Shown here in pieces: positions 23,365 to 36,857 of a stretch of 64,000 nt of DNA. Source of the stretch: Ptiloglossa arizonensis (taxonomy: Eukaryota; Arthropoda; Insecta; Hymenoptera; Colletidae); the NCBI RefSeq assembly GCF_051014685.1, contig NW_027478417.1, positions 1,178,001-1,242,000 on the forward strand. The letters are read 5' to 3'. The notes beneath the pieces were generated by a model, which saw nothing but the letters and a program-made list of their open reading frames with translations, was not told the origin of the DNA and made no database searches. Made by a program: the position numbers and the translations under genes. Position 1 is the first letter of the stretch. Every line of letters begins with the position of its first letter.

Positions 23365-26300
23365 ATTGAGAAACCATCAAAATTTTCGCAAGTCTGATAC
23401 TCGAAACCAATAACTACAATGGCCTAGGGGAAAAATACACATACCGTTGTAATCGGGCGGGTTTCTAGTTTCTGATGCAACAGGAATTTCTCGAGTTCGT
23501 CAATCCGTTCGCGAGATATGGGAGTTTGAAGTTAAGGAATGGTTGAGAAACCATCACAATTTTCGCAAGTCTGATACTCGAAACCAATAACTACAATGGC
23601 CTAGGGCAAAAATACACATACCGTTGTAATCGGGCGGGTTTCTACTTTCAGACGCAACAGGAATTTCTCGAGTTCGTCAATCCGTTCGCGAGATATGGAA
23701 GTTTGAAGAGAAGGAATGCTTGAGAAACCATCAAAATTTTTGCTGGTCTGATACTCGAAACCAACAATTGGAATGGCCTAGGGGAAAAGCACACACACCG
23801 TTGTAATCGGGCGGGTTTCTGCTTTCAGATGCAATAGGAAATTCTCGAGTTAGACAATCCGTTCGCGAGATATGGGAGTTTGAAGTTCAGGAATGGTTGA
23901 GAAACCATCGAAATTTTCGCATGTCTGATACTCGAAACCAATAACTACAATGGGCTAGGGCAAAAATACACATACCGTTGTAATCGGGCGGGTTTCTACT
24001 TTCAGATGCAACAGGAATTTCTCGAGTTCGTCAATCCGTTCGCGAGATATGGGTGTTTGAAGTTAAGGAATGGTTGAGGAACCATCAAAATTTTCGCAAT
24101 TCTGATGCTAGAAACGAATAACCGGAATGGCCTAGGGGAAAAGTACACGCACCATTGTAATCGAGCGAGTTTCTGCTTCCACATGCAACAGGAATTTCTC
24201 GAGTTCGTCAATCCGTTCGCGAGATATGGGAGTTTGAAGTTAAGGAATGGTTGAGAAACCATCACAATTTTCGCAAGTCTGATACTTGAAACTAATAACT
24301 ACAAATGCCTAGGGGAAAAATACACATACCGTTGTAATCGGGCGAGATTCTACTTTCACATGCAACAGGAGTTTCTCGGGTTCGTCAATCCGTTCGCGAG
24401 ATATGGGAGTTTGAAGTTAAGGAATGGTTGAGAAATCATCAAAATTATCGCAAGTCTGATACTCGAATCCAATAACTACAATGGCCTAGGGCAAAAATAC
24501 ACATACCTTTGTAATCGGGCGGGTTTCTACTTTCAGATGCAACAGGAATTTCTCGAGTTCGTCAATCCGTTAGCGAGATATGGGAGTTTGAAGTTAAGGA
24601 GTGGTTGAGCAACCATCACAATTTTCGCAAGTCTGATACTCCAAACCAATAACTACAATGGGCTAAGGCAAAAATACACATACCGTTGTAATCGGGCGGG
24701 TTTCTACTTTCAGATGCAATAGGAAATTCTCGAGTTCGTCAATCTGTTCGCGAGATATGAAAGTTTGAAGTTAAGGAATGGTTGAGAAACCATCAAAATT
24801 TTCGCATTTCTGATGCTAGAAACGAATAACTACAATGGCCTAGGGGAAAAGTACACGCACCATTGTAATCGAGCGAGTTTCTGCTTCCACATGCAACAGG
24901 AATTTCTCGAGTTCGACAATCCGTTCGCGAGATATGGGAGTTTGAAGTTAAGGAATGGTTGAGAAACCATCAAAATTTTCGCAAGTCTGATACTCGAAAC
25001 CAATAACTACAATGGCCTAGGGGAAAAATACACATACCGTTGTAATCGGGCGGGTTTCTAGTTTCTGATGCAACAGGAATTTCTCGAGTTCGTCAATCCG
25101 TTCGCGAGATATGGGAGTTTGAAGTTAAGGAATGGTTGAGAAACCATCACAATTTTCGCAAGTCTGATACTCGAAACCAATAACTACAATGGCCTAGGGC
25201 AAAAATACACATACCGTTGTAATCGGGCGGGTTTCTACTTTCAGACGCAACAGGAATTTCTCGAGTTCGTCAATCCGTTCGCGAGATATGGAAGTTTGAA
25301 GAGAAGGAATGCTTGAGAAACCATCAAAATTTTTGCTGGTCTGATACTCGAAACCAACAATTGGAATGGCCTAGGGGAAAAGCACACACACCGTTGTAAT
25401 CGGGCGGGTTTCTGCTTTCAGATGCAATAGGAAATTCTCGAGTTAGACAATCCGTTCGCGAGATATGGGAGTTTGAAGTTCAGGAATGGTTGAGAAACCA
25501 TCGAAATTTTCGCATGTCTGATACTCGAAACCAATAACTACAATGGGCTAGGGCAAAAATACACATACCGTTGTAATCGGGCGGGTTTCTACTTTCAGAT
25601 GCAACAGGAATTTCTCGAGTTCGTCAATCCGTTCGCGAGATATGGGTGTTTGAAGTTAAGGAATGGTTGAGGAACCATCAAAATTTTCGCAATTCTGATG
25701 CTAGAAACGAATAACCGGAATGGCCTAGGGGAAAAGTACACGCACCATTGTAATCGAGCGAGTTTCTGCTTCCACATGCAACAGGAATTTCTCGAGTTCG
25801 TCAATCCGTTCGCGAGATATGGGAGTTTGAAGTTAAGGAATGGTTGAGAAACCATCACAATTTTCGCAAGTCTGATACTTGAAACTAATAACTACAAATG
25901 CCTAGGGGAAAAATACACATACCGTTGTAATCGGGCGAGATTCTACTTTCACATGCAACAGGAGTTTCTCGGGTTCGTCAATCCGTTCGCGAGATATGGG
26001 AGTTTGAAGTTAAGGAATGGTTGAGAAATCATCAAAATTATCGCAAGTCTGATACTCGAATCCAATAACTACAATGGCCTAGGGCAAAAATACACATACC
26101 GTTGTAATCGGGCGGGTTTCTACTTTCAGATGCAACAGGAATTTCTCGAGTTCGTCAATCCGTTAGCGAGATATGGGAGTTTGAAGTTAAGGAGTGGTTG
26201 AGCAACCATCACAATTTTCGCAAGTCTGATACTCCAAACCAATAACTACAATGGGCTAAGGCAAAAATACACATACCGTTGTAATCGGGCGGGTTTCTAC

Positions 26301-26551
26301 TTTCAGATGCAATAGGAAATTCTCGAGTTCGTCAATCTGTTCGCGAGATATGAAAGTTTGAAGTTAAGGAATGGTTGAGAAACCATCAAAATTTTCGCAT
26401 TTCTGATGCTAGAAACGAATAACTACAATGGCCTAGGGGAAAAGTACACGCACCATTGTAATCGAGCGAGTTTCTGCTTCCACATGCAACAGGAATTTCT
26501 CGAGTTCGACAATCCGTTCGCGAGATATGGGAGTTTGAAGTTAAGGAATGG
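23365..26551 (+). repeat. 9-monomer tandem duplication (offset 1593 bp)
   Basis: About 23365-24958 and 24959-26551 match at 1593 bp (9 x 177). Shared private marks: CGGGTTTCTAGTTTCTGATGC (from 23458/25051; 21 bases, cited by position), TCAGACGCAAC (about 23650/25243), GAAGAGAAGG (about 23705/25298), GAGTTAGACAATCC (about 23850/25443), ATCGAGCGAG (24160/25753) and CCGTTAGCGAG (24566/26159). A difference near 24509/26102 is CCTTTG versus CCGTTG. A decayed start of a third copy follows at about 26555-26720, with TTTTAGTTTCTGATGAAAC and GAGATGTGGG. Confidence 0.9.
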
Positions 26552-29500
26552 TTGAGAAACCATCAAAATTTTCGCAAGTCTGATACTCCAAACCAATAAC
26601 TACAATGGCCTAGGGGAAAAATACACATACCGTTGTAATCGGGCGGGTTTTTAGTTTCTGATGAAACAGGAATTTCTCGAGTTCGTCAATCCGTTCGCGA
26701 GATGTGGGAGTTTGAAGTTAAGGAATGGTTGAGAAACCATCACAATTTTCGCAAGTCTGATACTCGAAACCAATAACTACTATGGCCTAGGGGAAAAATA
26801 CACACACCGTGGTAATCGGGCGTGTTTCTGCTTTCAGATGCAATACGAAATTCTCGAGTTCGTCAATCAGTTCGCGAGATATGGAAGTTTGAGGTTAAGG
26901 AATGGTGAGAAACCATTAAATTTTCGCAAGTCTGATACTCGAAACCAATAACTACAATGGGCTAGGGCACAAATACACATACCGTTGTAAACGGGCGGGT
27001 TTCTACTTTCCGATGCAACAGGAATTTCTCGAGTTCGTCAATCCGTTCGCGAGATATGGGTGTTTGAAGTTAAGGAATGGTTGAGAAACCGTCAAAATAT
27101 TCGCAATTCTGATGCTAGAAACGAATAACTGGAATGGCCTAGAGGAAAAGTACACAAACCATTGTAATCGGGCGAGTTTCTACTTCCACATGCAACAGGA
27201 ATTTCTCGAGTTCGTCAATCCGTTCGCGAGATATGGGAGTTTGAAGTTAAGGAATGGTTGAGAAACCATCACAATTTTCGCAAGTCTGATACTCGAAACC
27301 AATAACTACTATGGCCTAGGGTAAAAATACACATACCGTTGTAAACGGGCGAGTTTCAGCTTTCAGATGCAACAGGAAATTCTCGAGTTCGTCAATCCGT
27401 TCGCGAGATATGGAAGTTTGAAGTTAAGGAATGCTTGAGAAACCACCAAAATTTTCGCTGGTCTGATACTCGAAACCAACAACTGGAATGGCCTAGGGGA
27501 AAAGCACACACACCGTTGTAATCGGGCGAGTTTCTGCTTTCACATGCAATAGGAAATTCTCGAGTTCGTTAATCCGTTCGCGAGATATGGGAGTTTGAAG
27601 TTAAGGAATGGTTGAGAAACCATCGAAATTTTCGCAATTCTGATGCTAGAAACGAATAACTGGAGTGGCCTAGGGGAAAAGTATACACACCGTTGTAATC
27701 GGACGAGTTTCTACTTCCACATGCAACAGGAATTTCTCGAGTTCGTCAATCCGTTCGCGAGATATGGGAGTTTGAAGTTAAGGAATGGTTGAGAAAACAT
27801 CACAATTTTCGCAAGTCTGATACTCCAAATCAATAACTACTATGGCCTAGGGCAAAGATACACATACCGTTGTAATCGGGCGAGTTTCTGCTTTCAGATG
27901 CAATAGGAAATTCTCGAGTTCGTCAATCCGTTCGCGACATATGGAAGTTTGAAGTTAAGGGATGGTTGAGAAACCATCAAAATTTTCGCAAGTCTGATAC
28001 TAGAAACCAATAACTACAATGGCCTAAGGGAAAAATACACACACCGTTGTAATCGGGCGAGATTCTACTTTCACATGCAACAGGAATTTCTCCCGTCCGT
28101 CAATCCGTTCGCGAGATATGGGAGTTTGAAGTTAAGGAATGGTTGAGAAATCATCACAATTTTCGCAAGTCTGATACTCAAAACCAACATTTGGAATGGC
28201 CTAGGGGAAAAGCACACACACCGTTGTAATCGGGCGAGTTTCTGCTTTCAGATGCAACAGGAAATTCTCGAGTTCGTCAACCCGTTCGCGAGATATGGGA
28301 GTTGAAAGTTAAGGAATGGTTGAGAAACCATCGAAATTTTCACAAGTCTGATACTCGAAACCAATAACTACAATGGACTAGGGCAAAAATACACATACCG
28401 TTGTAATCGGGAGGGTTTCTACTTTCAGATGTAACGGGAATTTGTCGAGTTCGTTAATCCGTTCGCGACATATGGGTGTTTGAAGTTAAGGAATGGTTGA
28501 GAAACCATCAAAATTTTCGCAAATCTGATACTCGATACCAATAACCCGAATGGCCTAGGGGAAAAGTACGCATACCATTGTAATCGGGCGAGTTTCTACT
28601 TTCAGATGCAACAGGAATTTCTCGAGTTCGTCAATCCGTTCGCAAGATATGGGTGTTTGAAGTTAAGGAATGGTTGAGAAACCATCACTATTTTCGCAAG
28701 TCTGATACTCGAAACCAATAACTACTATGGCCAAGGGCAAAAATACACATACCGTTGTAATCGGGCGAGTTTCTGCTTTCAGATTCAATAGGAAATTCTC
28801 GATTTCGTCAATCAGTTCGCGAGATATGAAAGTTTGAAGTCAAGGAATGGTTGAGAAACCATCAAAATTTTCGCAATTCTGATACTCGAAACCAATAACT
28901 GAAATGGCCTAGGGGAAAAATACACATACCGTTGTAATCGGGCGAGTTTCTACTTTCAGATACAACAGGAATTTCTCGAGTTCGTCAATCCGTTCGCGAG
29001 AAATGGGAGTTTGAAGTAAAGGAATGGTTGAGACACCATCAAAATTTTCGCAAGTCTGATACTCGAAACCCATAACTACAAAGGCCTAGGGGGGAAACAC
29101 ACATATCTTTGTAATCGGGCGTGTTTCTACTTTCAGGTGCAACAGGAATTTCTCGAGTTCGTCAATCCGTTCGCGAGATATGGGAGTTTGAAGTTAAGGA
29201 ATGGTTGAGAAACCATCAAAGATTTCGCAAGTCTGATTCTCGAATCTAATAACTACTATGGCCTAGGGCAAAAATACAGATACCGTTGTAATCGGGCGAG
29301 TTTCTGCTTTCAGATGCAATAGGAAATTCTCGAGTTCGTCAATCCGATCCCGAGATATGGAAGTTTGAAGTTAAGGAAAGGTTGAGAAACGATCAAAATA
29401 TTCGCAAGTCTGATAATCGAAACCAATAACTACAATGGCCTAGGGCAAAAATACACATACCGTTGTAATCGGGCGAGTTTCTGCTTCCAGGTGCAATAGG

Positions 29501-30690
29501 AAATTCTCGAGTTCGTCAATCCGTTCGCGAGATATGGGAGTTTGAAGTTAAGGAATGGTTGAGAAACCATCAAAATTTTCGCAAGTCTGATACTCGAAAC
29601 CAATAACTACAATGGCCTAGGGGAAAAATACACATACCGTTGTAATCGGGCGAGATTCTACATTCAGATGCAACAGGAATTTCTCGAGTTCGTCAATCCG
29701 TTCGCGAGATATGGAAGTTTGAAGTTAAGAAATGATTGAGAAACCATCAAAATTTTCGCTGGTCTGATACTCGAAACCAATAACTGTAATGGCCTAGGGG
29801 AAAAGTACACTTACCATTGTAATCGGGCGAGTTTCTACTTTCAGATACAACAGGAATTTCTCGAGTTCGTCAATCCGTTCGCGAGAAATGGGGTTCTGAA
29901 GTTAAGGAATGGTTGAGAAACCATCAAAATTTTCGCAAGTCTGATACTCGAAACCAATAACTACGCATGCCTAGGGGAAAAATACACATACCGTTGTAAT
30001 CGGGCGAGATTCTACTTTTACGTGCAACAGGAATTTCTCGAGTTCGTCAATCCGTTCGCGAGATATGGGAGTTTGAAGTTAAGGAATGGTTGAGAAACCA
30101 TCAAAATTTTCGCTGGTCTGATACTCGAAACGAATAACTGGAATGGCCTAGGGGGAAAACACACATATCTTTGTAATCGGGCGAGATTCTACTTTCAGGT
30201 GCAACAGGAATTTCTCGAGTTCGTCAATCCGTTCGCGAGATATGGGAGTTTGAAGTTATGGAATGGTTGAATAACCATCACACTTTTCGCAAGTCTGATA
30301 CCTGAAACCAATAACCACTATGGCTTAGGGCAAAAATACACATACTGTTGTAATCGGGCGAGTTTCTGCTTTCAGTTGCAATAGGAAATTCTCGAGTTCG
30401 TCAATCCGTTCGCGAGATATGGAAGTTTGAAGTTAAGGAATGGTTGAGAAACCATCAAAATTTTCGCAAGTCTGATACTCGAAACCAATAACTACAACGG
30501 CCTAGGGGAAAAATACACATACCATTGTAGTCGGGCGTGTTTCTACTTTCAGATGCAACAGGAATTTCTGGAGTTCGTCAAGCCGTTCGCGAGATATGGG
30601 AGTTTGAAGTTAAGGAATGGTTGAGAAACCATCACAATTTTCGCAAGTCTGATACTCGAAACCAATAACTACAAATGCCTAGGGGAAAAA
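26552..30690 (+). repeat. Diversified zone with private monomer variants
   Basis: About 23 monomers here show scattered private substitutions and no long, near-identical duplicate that I could find in the window. Examples: a 175-bp monomer at 26901-27075 (AATGGTGAG and CCATTAAATTTT, one base lost in each), CTCCCGTCCGTC at about 28090, GATGTAACGGG at 28427, CCGATCCCGAG at about 29343, and GGGGGGAAACACAC at about 29090. In many monomers XhoI, AvrII and NruI sites persist. The pattern fits older, less recently homogenised satellite between younger amplified blocks (inference). No gene or foreign insertion is seen. Confidence 0.75.
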
Positions 30691-32894
30691 TACACATACC
30701 GTTGTAATCGGGCGAGACTCTACTTTCACATGCAACAGGAATTTCTCGAGTTCGTCAATCCGTTCGCGAGATATGGGAGTTTGAAGTAGAGGAATGGTTG
30801 AGAAACCATCAAAATTTTCGCCTGTCGGATACTCGAAACCAATAACTGGAATGGCCTGGGGGAAAAGTACACACACCACTGTAATCGGGAGAGTTTCTAC
30901 TTTCAGGTACAATAGGAATTTCTCGAGTTCGTCAATACGTTCGCGAGATATGCGTGTTTGAAGTTAAGGAATGGTTGAGAAATCATCAGAATTTACGCAA
31001 GTCTGTTACTCGAATCCAATAACTACTATGGCCTAGGGCAAAAATACACATACCGTTGTAATCGGGCGAGTTTCTACTTTCAGATGCAATAGGAATTTCT
31101 CGAGTTCGTCAATCCGTTCGCGAGATATGGGAGTTTGAAGTTAAGGAATGGTTGAGAAACCATCAAAATTTTCGCAATTCTGATGCTAGAAACCAATAAC
31201 TACAACGGCCTAGGGGAAAAATACACTTACCGTTGTAATCGGGCGAGACTCTACTTTCACATGCAACAGGAATTTCTCGCGTTCGTCATTCCGTTCGAAA
31301 GATATGGGAGTTTGAAGTTAATGAATGGTTGAGAAATCATCAAAATTTTCGCAAGTCTGATACTCGAATCCAATAACTACAATGGCCTAGGGCAAAAATA
31401 CACGTACCGTTGTAATCGGGCTGGTTCCTACTTTCAGATGCAACAGGAATTTCTCGAGTTCGTCAATCCGTTCGCGAGATATGCGAGTTTGAAATTAAGG
31501 AATGGTTGAGAAACCTTCAAAATTTTCGCAAGTCTGATACTCGAAACCAATAACTACAATGGCCTAGGGGGAAAATACACATACCGTTGTAATCGGGCGA
31601 GTTTCTACTTTCACATGCAACAGGGACTTCTCGCGTTCGTCAATCCGTTCGCAAGATATGGGAGTTTGAAGTTAAGGAATGGTTGAGAAATCATCAAAAT
31701 TTTCGCATGTCTGATACACGAATCCAACAACTACAATGGCCTAGGGCAAAAATACACATACCGTTGTAATCGGGCGGGTTTCTACTTTCAGATGCAACAG
31801 GAATTTCTCGAGTTCGTCAATCCGTTCGCGAGATATGGGAGTTTGAAGTAGAGGAATGCTTGAGAAACCATCAAAATTTTCGCTTGTCTGATACTCGAAA
31901 CCAATAACTGGAATGGCCTGGGGGAAAAGTACACACACCACTGCAATCGGGCGAGTTTCTACTTTCAGGTACAATAGGAATTTCTCGAGTTCGTCAAAAC
32001 GTTCGCGAGATATGCGTGTTTGAAGTTAAGGAATGGTTGAGAAATCATCAGAATTTACGCAAGTCTGATACTCGAATCCAATAACTACTATGGCCTAGGG
32101 CAAAAATACACATACCGTTGTAATCGGGCGAGTTTCTACTTTCAAATGCAACAGGAATTTCTCGAGTTCGTCGATCCGTTCGCGAGATATCGAAGTTTGA
32201 AGTTAAGGAATGGTTGTGAAACCATCACAATTTTCGGAAGTCTGATACTCGAAACCAATAACTACAAATGCCTAGGGGAAAAATACACATACCGTTGTAA
32301 TCGGGCGAGATTCTACTTTCACATGCAACAGGAACTTCTCGCGTTCGTCAATCCGTTCGCAAGATATGGGTGTTTGAAGTTAAGGAATGGTTGAGAAATC
32401 ATCAAAATTTTCGCAAGTCTGATACACGAATCCAACAACTACAATGGCCTAGGGCAAGAATACACATACCGTTGTAATCGGGCGGGTTTCTACTTTCAGA
32501 TGCAACAGGAATTTCTCGAGTTCGTCAATCCGTTCGCGAGATATGGGAGTTTGAAGTAAAGGAATGGTTGAGAAACCATCAAAATTTTCGCTTGTCTGAT
32601 ACTCGAAACCAATAACTGGAATGGCCTGGGGGAAAAGTACACACTCCACTGTAATCGGGCGAGTTTCTACTTTCAGGTACAATAGGAATTTCTCGAGTTC
32701 GTCAATAAGTTCGCGAGATATGCGTGTTTGAAGTTAAGGAATGGTTGAGAAATCATCAGAATTTACGCAAGTCTGATACTCGAATCCAATAACTACTATG
32801 GCCTAGGGCAAAAATACACATACCGTTGTAATCGGGCGAGTTTCTGCTTTCAGATGCAATAGGAATTTCTCGAGTTCGTCAATCCGTTCGCGAG
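30690..32894 (+). repeat. Block with recurring AvrII-less marker monomer (6-mer and 4-mer spacing)
   Basis: The monomer type with GGCCTGGGGGAAAAG (AvrII site lost) followed by a GGTACAATAGG end occurs at about 30850, 31915 and 32622, and again at about 37225. Spacing between the matching segments at 30679, 31741 and 32449 is 1062 bp (6 x 177) and 708 bp (4 x 177). Between them lie the GTAGTCGGGC type with CTGGAGTTCGTCAAGCC (about 30530), also seen near 7530, 12840, 33360 and 35485, and the TTCGAAAGATATGG variant at about 31295. No gene seen. Confidence 0.78.
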
Positions 32895-35800
32895 ATATGG
32901 GAGTTTGAAGTTAAGGAATGGTTGAGAAATCATCAAAATTTTCGCAATTCTGATGCTAGAAACCAATAACTACAACGGCCTAGGGGAAAAATACACATAC
33001 CATTGTAGTCGGGCGTGTTTCTACTTTCAGATGCAACAGGAATTTCTCGAGTTCGTCAATCCGTTCGCGAGATATGCGAGTTTGAAGTTAAGGAATGGTT
33101 GAGAAACCATCAAAATTTTCGCTGGTCTGATACTCGAAACCAATAACTACAATGGCCTAGGGGAAAAATACACATACCGTTGTAATCGGGCGAGCCTCTA
33201 CTTTCACATGCAACAGGAATTTCTCGCGTTCGTCAATCCGTTCGCAAGATATGGGAGTTTGAAGTTAAGGAATGGTTGAGAAATCATCAAAACTTTCGCA
33301 ATTCTGATGCTAGAAACGAATAACTGGAATGGCCTAGGGGGAAAACACACATATCTTTGTAGTCGGGCGTGTTTCTACTTTCAGAAGCAACAGGAATTTC
33401 TGGAGTTCGTCAAGCCGTTCGCGAGATATGGGAGTTTGAAGTTAAGGAATGGTTGAGAAACCATCACAATTTTCGCAAGTCTGATACTCGAAACCAATAA
33501 CTACAAATGCCTAGGGGAAAAATACACATACCGTTGTAATCGGGCGAGACTCTACTTTCACATGCAAAAGGAATTTCTCGCGTTCGTCAATCCATTCGCA
33601 AGATATGGGAGTTTGAAGTTAATGAATGGTTGAGAAATCATCAAAATTTTCGCAAGTCTGATACTCGAATCCAATAACTACAATGGCCTAGGGCAAAAAT
33701 ACACATACCGTTGTAATCGGGCGGGTTTCTACTTTCAGATGCAACAGGAATTTCTCGAGTTCGTCAATCCGTTCGCGAGATATGCGAGTTTGAAATTAAG
33801 GAATGGTTGAGAAACCTTCAAAATTTTCGCAAGTCTGATACTCGAAACCAATAACTACAATGGCCTAGGGGGAAAATACACATACCGTTGTAATCGAGCG
33901 AGTTTCTACTTTCAGATGCAACAGGAATTTCTCGAGTTCGTCGATCCGTTCGCGAGATATCGAAGTTTGAAGTTAAGGAATGGTTGTGAAACCATCACAA
34001 TTTTCGGAAGTCTGATACTCGAAACCAATAACTACACACGCCTAGGGGAAAAATACACATACCGTTTTAATCGGGCGAGATTCTACTTTCACATGCAACA
34101 GGAACTTCTCGCGTTCGTCAATCCGTTCGCAAGATATGGGAGTTTGAAGTTAAGGAATGGTTGAGAAATCATCAAAATTTTCGCAAGTCTGATACACGAA
34201 TCCAACAACTGCAATGGCCTAGGGCAAAAATACACATACCGTTGTAATCGGGCGGGTTTCTACTTTCAGATGCAACAGGAATTTCTCGAGTTCGTCAATC
34301 CGTTCGCGAGATATGCGAGTTTGAAATTAAGGAATGGTTGAGAAACCTTCAAAATTTTCGCAAGTCTGATACTCGAAACCAATAACTACAATGGCCTAGG
34401 GGGAAAATACACATACCGTTGTAATCGGGCGAGTTTCTACTTTCAGATGCAACAGGAATTTCTCGAGTTCGTCGATCCGTTCGCGAGATATCGAAGTTTG
34501 AAGTTAAGGAATGGTTGTGAAACCATCACAATTTTCGGAAGTCTGATACTCGAAACCAATAACTACAAATGCCTAGGGGAAAAATACACATACCGTTGTA
34601 ATCGGGCGAGATTCTACTTTCACATGCAACAGGAATTTCTCGAGTTCGTCAATACGTTCGCGAGATATGCGTGTTTGAAGTCAAGGAATGGTTGAGAAAT
34701 CATCAGAATTTACGCAAGTATGATACTCGAAACCAATAACTACAATGGCCTAGGGGGAAAATACACATACCGTTGTAATCGGGCGAGTTTCTACTTTCAG
34801 ATGCAACAGGAATTTCTCGAGTTCGTCAATCCGTTCGCGAGATATGCGAGTTTGAAGTTAAGGAATGGTTGAGAAACCATCAAAATTTTCGCTGGTCTGA
34901 TACTCGAAACCAATAACTACAATGGCCTAGGGGAAAAATACACATACCGTTGCAATCGGGCGGGTTTCTACTTTCAGATGCAACAGGAATTTCTCGAGGT
35001 CGTCGATCCGTTCGCGAGATATGGGAGTTTGAAGTTAAGGAATGGTTGAGAAATCATCAAAATTTTCGCAATTCTGATGCTAGAAACCAATAACTACAAC
35101 GGCCTAGGGGAAAAATACACATACCATTGTAGTCGGGCGTGTTTCTACTTTCAGATGCAACAGGAATTTCTCGAGTTCGTCAATCCGTTCGCGAGATATG
35201 CGAGTTTGAAGTTAAGGAATGGTTGAGAAACCATCAAAATTTTCGCTGGTCTGATACTTGAAACCAATAACTACAATGGCCTAGGGGAAAAATACACATA
35301 CCGTTGTAATCGGGCGAGCCTCTACTTTCACATGCAACAGGAATTTCTCGCGTTCGTCAATCCGTTCGCAAGATATGGGAGTTTGAAGTTAAGGAATGGT
35401 TGAGAAATCATCAAAACTTTCGCAATTCTGATGCTAGAAACGAATAACTGGAATGGCCTAGGGGGAAAACACACATATCTTTGTAGTCGGGCGTGTTTCT
35501 ACTTTCAGAAGCAACAGGAATTTCTGGAGTTCGTCAAGCCGTTCGCGAGATATGGGAGTTTGAAGTTAAGGAATGGTTGAGAAACCATCACAATTTTCGC
35601 AAGTCTGATACTCGAAACCAATAACTACAAATGCCTAGGGGAAAAATACACATACCGTTGTAATCGGGCGAGACTCTACTTTCACATGCAACAGGAATTT
35701 CTCGCGTTCGTCAATCCATTCGCAAGATATGGGAGTTTGAAGTTAATGAATGGTTGAGAAATCATCAAAATTTTCGCAAGTCTGATACTCGAATCCAATA

Positions 35801-36857
35801 ACTACAATGGCCTAGGGCAAAAATACACATACCGTTGTAATCGGGCGGGTTTCTACTTTCAGATGCAACAGGAATTTCTCGAGTTCGTCAATCCGTTCGC
35901 GAGATATGCGAGTTTGAAATTAAGGAATGGTTGAGAAACCTTCAAAATTTTCGCAAGTCTGATACTCGAAACCAATAACTACAATGGCCTAGGGGGAAAA
36001 TACACATACCGTTGTAATCGGGCGAGTTTCTACTTTCAGATGCAACAGGAATTTCTCGAGTTCGTCGATCCGTTCGCGAGATATCGAAGTTTGAAGTTAA
36101 GGAATGGTTGTGAAACCATCACAATTTTCGGAAGTCTGATACTCGAAACCAATAACTACACACGCCTAGGGGAAAAATACACATACCGTTTTAATCGGGC
36201 GAGATTCTACTTTCACATGCAACAGGAACTTCTCGCGTTCGTCAATCCGTTCGCAAGATATGGGAGTTTGAAGTTAAGGAATGGTTGAGAAATCATCAAA
36301 ATTTTCGCAAGTCTGATACACGAATCCAACAACTGCAATGGCCTAGGGCAAAAATACACATACCGTTGTAATCGGGCGGGTTTCTACTTTCAGATGCAAC
36401 AGGAATTTCTCGAGTTCGTCAATCCGTTCGCGAGATATGCGAGTTTGAAATTAAGGAATGGTTGAGAAACCTTCAAAATTTTCGCAAGTCTGATACTCGA
36501 AACCAATAACTACAATGGCCTAGGGGGAAAATACACATACCGTTGTAATCGGGCGAGTTTCTACTTTCAGATGCAACAGGAATTTCTCGAGTTCGTCGAT
36601 CCGTTCGCGAGATATCGAAGTTTGAAGTTAAGGAATGGTTGTGAAACCATCACAATTTTCGGAAGTCTGATACTCGAAACCAATAACTACAAATGCCTAG
36701 GGGAAAAATACACATACCGTTGTAATCGGGCGAGATTCTACTTTCACATGCAACAGGAATTTCTCGAGTTCGTCAATACGTTCGCGAGATATGCGTGTTT
36801 GAAGTTAAGGAATGGTTGAGAAATCATCAGAATTTACGCAAGTATGATACTCGAATT
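32895..36857 (+). repeat. 12-monomer-offset duplication (2124 bp) with a nested 3-mer repeat
   Basis: About 32895-34733 matches 35019-36857 at offset 2124 bp (12 x 177), including AAACTTTCGCAATTC, CAGAAGCAACAGG, ACACACGCCTAGG with CGTTTTAATC, and AAGTATGATACTCG. Inside each copy a further offset of 531 bp (3 x 177) is visible: about 33690-34150 resembles 34221-34680, with GAAACCTTC, GATATCGAAG and TTTTCGGAAG in both. Differences between the outer copies include ATCGAGCGAG versus ATCGGGCGAG near 33895/36019. The nested order shows the 3-mer duplication preceded the 12-mer one. Confidence 0.88.
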
